From: CAWFGW01 sp963815495
GTDB taxonomy: Bacteria; Bacteroidota; Bacteroidia; Cytophagales; JAAEPT01
NCBI GenBank assembly: GCA_963815495.1
Contig: CAWFGW010000001.1
Location: forward strand, 62,001-126,000
Direction of reading: 5' to 3'
DNA length: 64,000 nt
The notes beneath the pieces are model-generated. The model saw nothing but the letters and a program-made list of their open reading frames with translations, searched no databases and was not told the DNA's origin. Shown here piece after piece: positions 55,855-64,000 of the stretch. The first letter of the stretch is position 1. The number at the start of each line of letters is the position of its first letter. Position numbers and translations under genes: made by a program.

Positions 55855-58398
55855 TTATTGTTTTACAATTCGTTTGATTGCTTTTTTAGTATTCTGTTGC
55901 AGCTCTAAAATGTAAATTCCTTGATTAATTTCTGCACCAATATTACAATCGCTGTTACAGCTTCCTTGCGTAATGAGACTTCCGAAGGTATTGTAAAGCT
56001 TGAAAGTTGTGATTTCAACTACAGACAATTGAAAGGTGTTAGTGAAGGGGTTTGGAAATATATCCGTAGTAGATAAAATATCATCTTCGAAACCTACAGG
56101 TTCAACTAAGCGGAACTCCATATTGTCAATATTAAAGGCAGCTCCAGTTATTAAAAACTGCAGAGTATATTCCCCTGATGAAATAATTGTTGTTGTGTCA
56201 GAAGTAAACATATCCCAGGCAGTCCAGCTACCAGTTGAAGGGACCTTTACAGGAGTATTAAAGATGTCTTTATTATCGAGTTTTATCATTAAGCTACCTG
56301 TTGATTGTGCAGAAGCAATGTTAAAATCTACAACGTATCTACCTGGTTTATTTACATTTACACTATATTTTAACCACTCACCTTCGGAAACCCACCCAAT
56401 TGAAGCATTGGTTCCGTCAAATGAAATGTCTACTCCATCAGATCCTCTTAATTGGTACATGCCTTGATTGGCGGCATCAACATCATAATAAGTGACTCCT
56501 GCTTTTCCGTAGTCATATTCTTCTAATTCTATTTTTCCAGGAATTAAAAAAGGGTCGCCATTGAATGGACCAGGACATCCATTAATACCTGTGGTTCCTC
56601 CAATACATCCACATTTATCAGTATAAGCTTCACCATACCATGTATTATTACAATCAAAAAAACCATTAGAAACAGTTGAGTAACTTAAATAGGGCATAGT
56701 ATCTCCTTCGGAGGTCAGTATTGCAAAATCAAAGGCGGAAGAATCGACTAAACCAATGTATTCTATAAACAATATATTTTCTCCTTTCAGAAGAGGGAAG
56801 TCCTTGGTATTGGTAGCAGTACCATTCACATACATGGTAGAATTCCCAATATTTGCTGTGGAGATTTTAGCTTGTCTTGCAATGGGGTTGATCACATAAA
56901 TTGCTAAAAAGGATTTTACAGCAGAATCGGCTTGGGAGAAAATACCGTCTGGTTCGTTCACGATTTTCCATGTGTAAGTTTGAGAATCTAAAGATAGTAT
57001 GGAGTCTGCCAATGGGACAGCTTTACTTTTATTTGGAAAGATGGTTTCTGGAGCTAGTTTGTATGAGTTGCTTAACGTGAGCGCTAAAAAGGTTTTATCT
57101 GTTTTGTTAAGTAGTTCTCCTTGTTTAACGTCAGATACGTTAAAAGGAATTGCACTGGTGGTAACAAGGGTGTCATAAAAGGCAGTAATTAACAATCGAA
57201 AAGCACCAGTCTCGCCATTGGGGGTGAATAGAGCTGAATCAGTAATAGCACCACCATCAGTTAATTCGAGTTTATAAGTTACTAAAGAATCATCAACAAG
57301 TGTATCCCCTAGGTATACACTAAATTCGAATTGAAAGGTTGTATCTGGACTTAACACCTGATCAATAAATTTATATTGAATACTTAAGTTGTTGTTGTAC
57401 ACAGGTAGTTGATAAGTTCTTCGTAATTCATCTCTTACTAAATTACCGGAAGTAGAATAATCACTTTCATCCCAATCACCTGTACTAGAAGAACCTGGGA
57501 CAAGGGAAGAAGCTGATTCGAGTTTATTTGAAACAGACCAATTACACCAGCTAATGCTATTTTCTGCTAAAAAATCCCACCATAATCGAGTTTCATATTC
57601 GTCAATAACTCCATTACCGCTTGCTTCACACGTACCAAACTCAGTAACAAATAAAGGAACACCTTTAGTAATAGCTCTTTGAGCCTTCGCTCTTAGACTT
57701 TCTTTATGTGTGGCAGCGTAAAAGTGTAAGGTGTAGGCTACATTTGTGTCTGCAATCATATTAGTAGCCACTTCTTCTACTTCTTGACACCAGTTACGAG
57801 TGCCACAGATTATTAAGTTATCAGAATCATGGGTTCTAATGGTATCAATCACAGCTTCACAGTAAGGCTTGATAACGCCACTCCAACTGACGTTTAGGGG
57901 TTCATTATAAACCTCATAAATCACATTAGGATGATGTCCATATAACTGAGCCATTTCAGCAAAGAATTTTTTAGCTTCGGCTTCCTCATCTTCTGCATGA
58001 TGACTGTGCCAGTCAATAATTACATAAATACCTTTGGCAATAGCTGCTTCAACTACTTTTTGAATTTTGGCTTTTTCTATTTCTGGATGGTGTATGTATC
58101 CATCAGTTTCGTCAGTGCTCACGCCCATAGCGGCTCGCACAATGTTTATTTTCCAGTCATCAACAAGCGTATTGATTGTACCTTCATTATAAAATTTGCT
58201 TCCGTCTCCCCATTGACTCCAAAACATAGACATTCCTCTTAATTGAGCTGGAGAACCATGATTGGTACCAATAATTTTGGTGCCTTCAACTTGCAGTTTA
58301 CCATGGGTATCTATGGCTGTCAAGGTGTCTTGACCAATGGTGTTTTTGATATTTAAACATAGAGCGACAAATGCGAGTAGTATAGTTATGTTTTTCAT
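55855..58398 (-). CDS. secreted GH5 cellulase with CBM6 and T9SS sorting domain
   Basis: An 847-residue multidomain glycanase. After a signal peptide (1-22), a GH5 (subfamily 2-like) catalytic domain (about 30-335) has acid/base Glu166 in YEVYNEPLNV and nucleophile Glu253 in FVTEFGTCEASGNG. A beta-rich linker region (about 350-610) contains a GC-rich Cys segment, followed by a CBM6 (about 635-765; IELEEYDYGKAGVTYYDV, WVSEGEWLKYSVNV) and a C-terminal T9SS sorting domain (about 775-847). It probably degrades cellulose or a mixed beta-glucan outside the cell, with the GH3 enzyme at 1638 finishing the products. Confidence 0.92.
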   Translation of the reverse strand: MKNITILLAFVALCLNIKNTIGQDTLTAIDTHGKLQVEGTKIIGTNHGSPAQLRGMSMFWSQWGDGSKFYNEGTINTLVDDWKINIVRAAMGVSTDETDGYIHHPEIEKAKIQKVVEAAIAKGIYVIIDWHSHHAEDEEAEAKKFFAEMAQLYGHHPNVIYEVYNEPLNVSWSGVIKPYCEAVIDTIRTHDSDNLIICGTRNWCQEVEEVATNMIADTNVAYTLHFYAATHKESLRAKAQRAITKGVPLFVTEFGTCEASGNGVIDEYETRLWWDFLAENSISWCNWSVSNKLESASSLVPGSSSTGDWDESDYSTSGNLVRDELRRTYQLPVYNNNLSIQYKFIDQVLSPDTTFQFEFSVYLGDTLVDDSLVTYKLELTDGGAITDSALFTPNGETGAFRLLITAFYDTLVTTSAIPFNVSDVKQGELLNKTDKTFLALTLSNSYKLAPETIFPNKSKAVPLADSILSLDSQTYTWKIVNEPDGIFSQADSAVKSFLAIYVINPIARQAKISTANIGNSTMYVNGTATNTKDFPLLKGENILFIEYIGLVDSSAFDFAILTSEGDTMPYLSYSTVSNGFFDCNNTWYGEAYTDKCGCIGGTTGINGCPGPFNGDPFLIPGKIELEEYDYGKAGVTYYDVDAANQGMYQLRGSDGVDISFDGTNASIGWVSEGEWLKYSVNVNKPGRYVVDFNIASAQSTGSLMIKLDNKDIFNTPVKVPSTGSWTAWDMFTSDTTTIISSGEYTLQFLITGAAFNIDNMEFRLVEPVGFEDDILSTTDIFPNPFTNTFQLSVVEITTFKLYNTFGSLITQGSCNSDCNIGAEINQGIYILELQQNTKKAIKRIVKQ

Positions 58399-58705
58399 GT
58401 TAAATTTTTTGTTCTGCCTTAAGTATAATTAACAACACGCTCAATTAGCTTGTTATGAACACTAAATGAGGAAACTATAATGCAAAACCACTCTTTTTTT
58501 GACCTGTTTTATAACACGTAATTTTTGTCAATTAATACGATTAGAGAGTGTTTTCAGGTTGTAGCATTTGAAATAGTGCGCTTAAAATTATAGTTAATTA
58601 ACATCAGCATATATTTTTGAAGGAAGGCTTCAATAATATAATGGGATACATTTAAAAAAAGGATAGATTTGAACCTGTTATTCAAAAAAAGCAAAAATCA
58701 ATTTA
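58399..58705. other. 307-bp intergenic region without a gene
   Basis: Lies between the divergent GH5 and LytS-type genes. It is very AT-rich. TAGATTTG (58665-58672) and TACATTTA (58648-58655) resemble -7 elements for the plus-strand kinase gene, and TATACTTA on the minus strand (58427-58420) one for the GH5 gene, but none has a -33 TTTG at the usual distance. I see no RNA gene, repeat or convincing operator. Confidence 0.5.
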
Positions 58706-60550
58706 ATGAGAAAATTACTAGTAGGGTTATGTTTCTTATTGACGTTTTCACTTTTTGCTTCTGAAAATGTTCCTGCTTATACTGTTTTGACTGATGAAGT
58801 TCAAGATGTATTTATTTATAAAAAAAGAATCGCAGTATTTCGAGATTCCCTTGAGAATTTGGCTTTTGATCAAATTTATAAAAGAAAAGAAAACCTGTTT
58901 ACCTTGAGTAAACAACGGAATTTGATTAACAAGGATAAAGAAAGTACTTATTGGCTATATTTTGTGGTTGTAAATCACTCTAAAAATTCCAACTTTAGGT
59001 TGGAATTGTATGATTTTGACATAGATGAAATCACCTTTTTTTCTCCTCAAACCGATGGTACTGTTAAAGTTGAACATGCTGGTTTTTCACTTCCGTTTTA
59101 TACTAGAACTACCTATCATAAAAACCCCGGGTTTGATCTACAATTGGATTCGCAAGAAAAAAGAGAGGTGTTTCTTAAAATTAAATCTAAGCAAACCAAT
59201 ATTTTAAAACCTGTTGTAAGGCATTACCAAAGTTTTATTACTTATGGGTTGAAAGAATATTTAATTCTAGGTGTTTTTTATGGTTTAGTTTTACTCATTT
59301 TAATTTATAATCTCATCTATTTTTTGATTTTAAGAGCTTTGCATTATCTCTATTATGTGTTATATGGTGGATGTTTGTTAATCTACTTGTTGACCCAAAA
59401 TGGTATGGGGTTTCAGTTTCTATGGCCATCATATCCAGCACTCAACCCCTATATCGATTGTATAAGTTTATCTTTTAGTGTTGTGTTTTTACTGCTTTTT
59501 TGTAATAGTTATTTAAAATTAAAAGTATTTCACCCTCAATCTTATCGATTAGTATGGATTGCTATTTTGTTAAAAGTAGTATTGTTATTTACACAGTTGA
59601 TTTATAATGCTGATTTGGTTTATAACATGATCGATTTTTTATTTTTTCAACTTTGTTTTGCTTTTGGCATAATGGCTTATAGAGGGAAATACGAAAAAAT
59701 CAAGTGGTTTTTAATGGCTTTCATCGTGTTTAATTCTTCCGTTTTTATATCAATGGGTGAAAGTTATGGGGTAATCTCTTCTAACATCTTATCAGTTTAT
59801 TCACTTAATATCGGATTACTTTTACAATTTGTTTTTTTCTCAATAGGGATAGCAGAATCGATAAGAGATAGTGATCGTGAAAAGCAAAAAGTACTAATCG
59901 AACTGTTGCAAATGAGGGAAAAGAATGAGGCTTTACGACTTACGGAGTTGAAAAGGCAGATGAATCCACATTTCATTTTTAATGCATTGAATTCTATTCA
60001 GAGTAAAATACTGACGGATAAAAAAAATGAAGCATCTAAGTTTTTGATTTTATTTTCCAAACTCATTCGCAAGAACCTAGAAATTTCGGATGTTGAATTT
60101 ATTACTCTTGACGAAGAGTTAAGTAATATTGAAGTGTATCTGGAAATTGAAAATATGCGATTAGGCGATTCGTTTAGCTATCATTTCGTTATAGATGACA
60201 ATGTAGCTATTGACACAATTAAAATACCTACTTTTTTGATTCAGCCTTTAGTTGAGAACGCAATTTGGCATGGTCTAATGCCTTTAGAAACTGATAAAAA
60301 ATTGTCAATAGAGATAAAGAAAGAAGGTGCTTTTTTGAAAATTCGAATTATTGATAATGGTATTGGTATACAAAAGTCTCAAGCAATGAAAAGAGATAAA
60401 TCATATCATACCTCTAAGGGATTAGGTTTAATTGTAGAGCGACTAGAATTAATCAGTAAAAAATTAAATAAAAAAAATTCACTTCAGTTTTTAGATAATG
60501 ATTTAGATAAAAACTGTGGCACACAAGCACTTTTGACCCTTGAAATATGA
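58706..60550 (+). CDS. LytS-type sensor kinase with 7TMR-DISM sensor
   Basis: 614 residues. Signal peptide (1-19), an extracytoplasmic 7TMR-DISMED2 jelly-roll (about 30-170), seven membrane helices (7TMR-DISM, about 180-385), a short coiled coil (about 390-415), a His_kinase domain with phospho-acceptor His422 in LKRQMNPHFIFNALNSI, and a HATPase domain (FLIQPLVENAIWHGLMP, IIDNGIGI, SKGLGLIVERL). DISMED2 domains may bind carbohydrates or other ligands. It overlaps the response-regulator start by 4 bp (ATGA). Confidence 0.94.
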   Translation: MRKLLVGLCFLLTFSLFASENVPAYTVLTDEVQDVFIYKKRIAVFRDSLENLAFDQIYKRKENLFTLSKQRNLINKDKESTYWLYFVVVNHSKNSNFRLELYDFDIDEITFFSPQTDGTVKVEHAGFSLPFYTRTTYHKNPGFDLQLDSQEKREVFLKIKSKQTNILKPVVRHYQSFITYGLKEYLILGVFYGLVLLILIYNLIYFLILRALHYLYYVLYGGCLLIYLLTQNGMGFQFLWPSYPALNPYIDCISLSFSVVFLLLFCNSYLKLKVFHPQSYRLVWIAILLKVVLLFTQLIYNADLVYNMIDFLFFQLCFAFGIMAYRGKYEKIKWFLMAFIVFNSSVFISMGESYGVISSNILSVYSLNIGLLLQFVFFSIGIAESIRDSDREKQKVLIELLQMREKNEALRLTELKRQMNPHFIFNALNSIQSKILTDKKNEASKFLILFSKLIRKNLEISDVEFITLDEELSNIEVYLEIENMRLGDSFSYHFVIDDNVAIDTIKIPTFLIQPLVENAIWHGLMPLETDKKLSIEIKKEGAFLKIRIIDNGIGIQKSQAMKRDKSYHTSKGLGLIVERLELISKKLNKKNSLQFLDNDLDKNCGTQALLTLEI

Positions 60551-61293
60551 ATAAGATTTTTACGGCTATTATAATAGATGACGAAAAGGATGGAAGAGTA
60601 GTACTTCAATCACTGATACAAGAGCATTGTCCCGAGGTTGAAATAATAAAGTTATGTAACTCAGCACAGGAAGGGGTAGAGGCAATACATCAATTGACAC
60701 CTGATATTGTGTTTTTGGACATCAGTATGCCTCACATGAGTGGATTTTCGGTGTTAGATAAAGTGAAGGAGGTTAAGTTTAACCTTATTTTTGTTACAGC
60801 ATATGATGATTATGCATTAAAAGCAATAAAACATGCGGCTATAGATTATTTGTTAAAACCAGTCGATTACAATGAGCTGATAGTTGCAGTCAACCGATGT
60901 ATTGAAATAGATAATGCTTTAAATAGTGAAAAAATCACACACTTTATTGATTCATTGGCATCAGACCAGATAGAAAAGGTGATTTTACCCGTGAGGGAAG
61001 GTTATCTTTTTGTAAACGTTAAAGAAATTATACGGTGTGAGGCAAACAGTAACTACACAGTGCTGTATTTATTAGATGGTGAGAAACATATGATATCTAA
61101 AACATTGAAAGATTTTGAATCCCAGCTCTCGAATAAATCTTTTTTTAGAATTCATAAGTCTCATTTGATTAACCTATCCTACTTAAAAAAATATACGAAA
61201 GGTGATGGTGGTACAGTAACAATGGTTGATGATGCCGAACTTGATGTCTCGCGAAGGAATAAAGAAGAGTTTTTAAAAATGTTGAGCTTATAG
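60547..61293 (+). CDS. LytTR-family response regulator
   Basis: 248 residues: receiver domain (about 5-120) with acceptor Asp58 in PDIVFLDISMPHMSGF, conserved Thr in LIFVTAYDDYALKAI and Lys in YLLKPVD, followed by a LytTR DNA-binding domain (about 145-246) with IIRCEANSNYTVLYL and FFRIHKSHLINLSYLKKY. It is translationally coupled to the upstream sensor kinase and forms its two-component partner. The metalloprotease gene 147 bp downstream is a candidate target, though no LytTR direct repeats were identified by eye. Confidence 0.94.
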   Translation: MNKIFTAIIIDDEKDGRVVLQSLIQEHCPEVEIIKLCNSAQEGVEAIHQLTPDIVFLDISMPHMSGFSVLDKVKEVKFNLIFVTAYDDYALKAIKHAAIDYLLKPVDYNELIVAVNRCIEIDNALNSEKITHFIDSLASDQIEKVILPVREGYLFVNVKEIIRCEANSNYTVLYLLDGEKHMISKTLKDFESQLSNKSFFRIHKSHLINLSYLKKYTKGDGGTVTMVDDAELDVSRRNKEEFLKMLSL

Positions 61294-61440
61294 TTCTCCT
61301 ATCACTAATTAACTTCTACCGCTTACATTTCATTTCTTGCCGAAGAATCATTAGTAGTTTTTGGGTCTCTTTAAAAATTATTTTTGAAGCTGGGAACTCG
61401 ATTTTAGCTTTCCCTTTTTTAAACTAAACCAAAATAAAAT

Positions 61441-64000
61441 GAAAAAGAGACTATTACTTTTTGGAGCCGCATTATTTATGCTCTTCAATGGTGCCATAGC
61501 ACAATCAACTATTATTAAAGGACTCACCGTTATAGTGGAGTTTGCCGATAAACCTTTTGTTGAATCAGAAGACTCCGTTGCTTTGATGATGAACCAAACT
61601 GATTTTTCTGGATGGGGAAATGAAGGGTCAGTTAAAGACTTCTTTTTTACGCAATCAAACGGTACAGTATTGATTACAAGTGAAGTAATACGAGTTGCTT
61701 TGCCCTACAATAGAAATGCTTATTATGGCGATAATGCGACTCGGAAAGATATCTCAGATGTAGTAGATGCTATAAATGCTAAATACCCAACAGGGTTTAA
61801 TAACCTTAGCCTTAAAGATGATAATTCACTTGTACACTTTCATTTATTAACGAAAGGTGGAGGTGGAGCATGGGCTTTTGGTCCACAGCCTGGGAGTAAT
61901 ACCATCAAAAACAATGGACAAAATGTGTTGGTTAAAACAGGTAATATCACCAACTATGACGCGAACGAACAACCACAACATAATACCATATGTCATGAAA
62001 TGGGGCATAATGTGATGGGGTGGCCCGATCACTATAATACCGCCTGGAGTAACTTGGGAAATTATGCAGTGATGGCTAGTGCTGGAAATAGAAAACAACC
62101 ACAAATGATTAACCCAGCTTTACGATTACAAAAAGGTTGGCTTAAGTCCATTAATATTCGTGATGAACAAAATTCTTATACAATAAAAGTTGGTTCAAAT
62201 AACTATGATACCGTATTTAAATACACTAATCCATTAAATTCAAAAGAATATTTATTGCTTTATCCGACTACCTATGGTAAATATTTTCAAAAATATCTTA
62301 GTACAACAGCGGTAGCAGATCAAGGCTTGGCAATCTATTATGTAGATGAAGAAGGTGGTATGGATAAATCAGGAGTAAATACTGATTACAAAATTAAATT
62401 AATCACAGCAGACAACGTAGATGAATTACATAATGAAGATTTGAGGTTTGCATCAAATAACAATGATATTCGAGGAGATTTTAATGATTTATATGACAAT
62501 GTGAAGAATAGTTTTCCTGCAGGTACACCTTTCAGGTGGAAAGACGGTGGCGAGTTTGGGTTATATTTAAGTAATATCTCAGCACCCGGTGCTACTATGC
62601 GATTTACAGTAGATTCTCGTGGTGGTAATAGACATTTGGTAACTTCGGACAAAAATGGAGACGTTTTTCCAAAAGGCGTAGTGAGAGAACTTACTCCAGT
62701 AACGTATAGAATTAGACCAAATCCTGGTTATGAAATTAATACGGTAAAAGTAAATGGTGTGGTAACCACAGTAACTGGTAATACCTTCACTGTAGGAACA
62801 GGTATAAAACGCGTTGAAGTAAGCTACAAAAGAACGGCTGATCAAACACCTTTGCCTGCCCCATGGAAATCAGTACACATTGGTTCACAAACTCCAGCAG
62901 GTTTTACTGCATTTGATTCGGATTCAAGCAGATTTTTGCTAGAATCTAACTCTGGAGACATTTGGGGTTCTAACGATAATTTTAGTTTTATCTATCAAAA
63001 AGTAGCTGGAGATGTTACTGTAATCGCAAGAATAACTTCTATGAGCCGAATTAACAATTGGAGTAAAGCTGGAGTTATGATTCGCGAAAGCTTGAGTTCG
63101 AATGCTGCCTATTCCATGTTGATGAAAACGCCAAGCAATCACTCAAGAGTACAACAAAGATCTGCTACTGGTGCAAATGCTACAGATAACCCAAATGGCA
63201 TAGAAAACCTTCATTATTATAATTTATATCGATGGTTTAAGGTAGAAAGAAAAGGAAATGTCATTACTAGTTATGTGTCTCGAAATAAAACGAGCTGGAC
63301 AAAACTGGGCGAGCAAACTATAGAAATGGGTAATGAAGTGTATATAGGGTTGGCTGTAAGTGGACAAAATGAAAGTGAAGCAACCATTGCTCAATTTGAA
63401 AATGTATCGGTAGTTAATCCAAATAAACAACCAACAGTGAGCTTTACCACACCAGTTGAAGGTAGCCATTTTTATCCTACTCCAGATTCTTTAACTGTAA
63501 AAGTAGATGCCTTTGATACAGATGGTTACATCACTAAAGTTGAGTTTCGTGATAATCTTCATGGCTTGGTTGGTGTGGATTCTGTAGCACCATATAGTAT
63601 GAATTTTGGTTTTGCTGAAGCGGGATTCTATTATATCTCAGCTACAGTAATAGATAATAGAGGAGATTATGGGTTTGCACTAACAAGTGTGACAATAGAT
63701 GAGTGGCCTGTTAATGAAAAACCAGTAATTGCTATTACCTCATCTGCTGAGAATCAGACTTCCGTAGCTCCAGCAACTATTATCATTGACGCTGCGGCAT
63801 ATGATTCTGACGGCACAGTTGCCAAAGTTGATTTCTTTATGGGTAGTACATTGTTAGGTACGGATCACTCAGCTCCATATAATTTTGTGTGGAACAATGT
63901 GAGTGCAGGTACCTATAATATTGTAGGAAAAGTGACAGATAATCAAGGAGAATATAGCTATGATGTCATCTATGGTATAGTAGTTACAAACTCTGCAGCT
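61441..64000 (+). CDS. secreted M6-family metalloprotease with Ig-like repeats, 5' part
   Basis: An open frame from the ATG at 61441 to the end of the window (853 codons visible, no stop). Signal peptide (about 1-20), an M6-type peptidase domain with zinc motif CHEMGHNVMGWPDHYN and LGNYAVMASAG, an InlB-B-like repeat (about 415-465; GVVRELTPVTYRIRPNPGYE), a beta-sandwich of the DUF1349/LamG type (about 475-655; WSKAGVMIRESL, RWFKVERKGN), then at least two Big_7-type Ig domains (KQPTVSFTTPVEGS; EKPVIAITSSAE). The protein probably ends in a T9SS sorting domain beyond the window. A secreted protease or adhesive enzyme. Confidence 0.85.

Overview
The window is a chromosomal segment of a Bacteroidota bacterium. 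It is AT-rich. Recognisable promoters have the Bacteroidota form (TTTG, about 20 bp, TAnnTTTG). Two secreted proteins end in type IX secretion sorting domains, and TlpA/DUF4369, LytS/LytTR and GH3 lipoprotein families are typical of the phylum. The MEP-pathway gene dxs, the environmental polysaccharide enzymes and the T9SS cargo suggest a free-living, probably aerobic, marine or soil Cytophagia/Flavobacteriia relative. The class is an inference only. No tRNA, rRNA, CRISPR array, prophage or insertion sequence was seen.

Layout. 1-9134: 3' part of hemE, then reverse-strand genes: a sugar-related set (aldo/keto reductase, GH3 beta-glucosidase lipoprotein, SMP-30-like lipoprotein) and aspartate aminotransferase / heptose kinase / TrkH. 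9238-12096: a GT2 plus degenerate sugar-transferase protein split by a one-base frameshift, then recR and clpS. 12217-19584: symporter, alkyltransferase-like protein, RluA, histidine kinase, TlpA-like protein, DUF3108 protein and recA. 19642-30152: a sulfur module of two YeeE/YedE transporters, a persulfide dioxygenase-rhodanese fusion, SulP, two single rhodaneses, a truncated haemoglobin, a sterol-desaturase-like protein and a Crp/Fnr regulator. 30164-33468: M23 peptidase, a Trypco2-like small protein, lysA. 33669-42357: a lipoprotein gene and a complete trpEGDCFBA operon. 42362-55795: DnaJ-TPR protein, CLC-F-like antiporter, serS, rho, FKBP, DHH phosphoesterase, ndk, flippase-like protein, scpA, dxs-thiG. 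55855-64000: GH5 cellulase with CBM6, a LytS/LytR pair and an M6 metalloprotease cut by the window end.

Two regulatory systems stand out. First, five promoters in the sulfur module each carry a palindrome of the form GTGAT-N4-ATCAC exactly 22 bp upstream of a TAnnTTTG-like -7 element, which places the dyad at about -41.5 as for class II CRP/FNR activation. The only Crp/Fnr gene in the window lies among them, so this looks like a compact sulfane-sulfur / reactive-species regulon. Second, the trp operon is preceded by a 17-codon leader peptide gene with three consecutive Trp codons and an intrinsic terminator ending just before trpE, a classical attenuator; the promoter position suggests the leader mRNA may begin at its AUG.

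The trp operon is also unusual in that its six internal gaps of 74-224 bp hold interspersed inverted or low-complexity repeats. Related repeats sit after lysA, the haemoglobin gene and recA.
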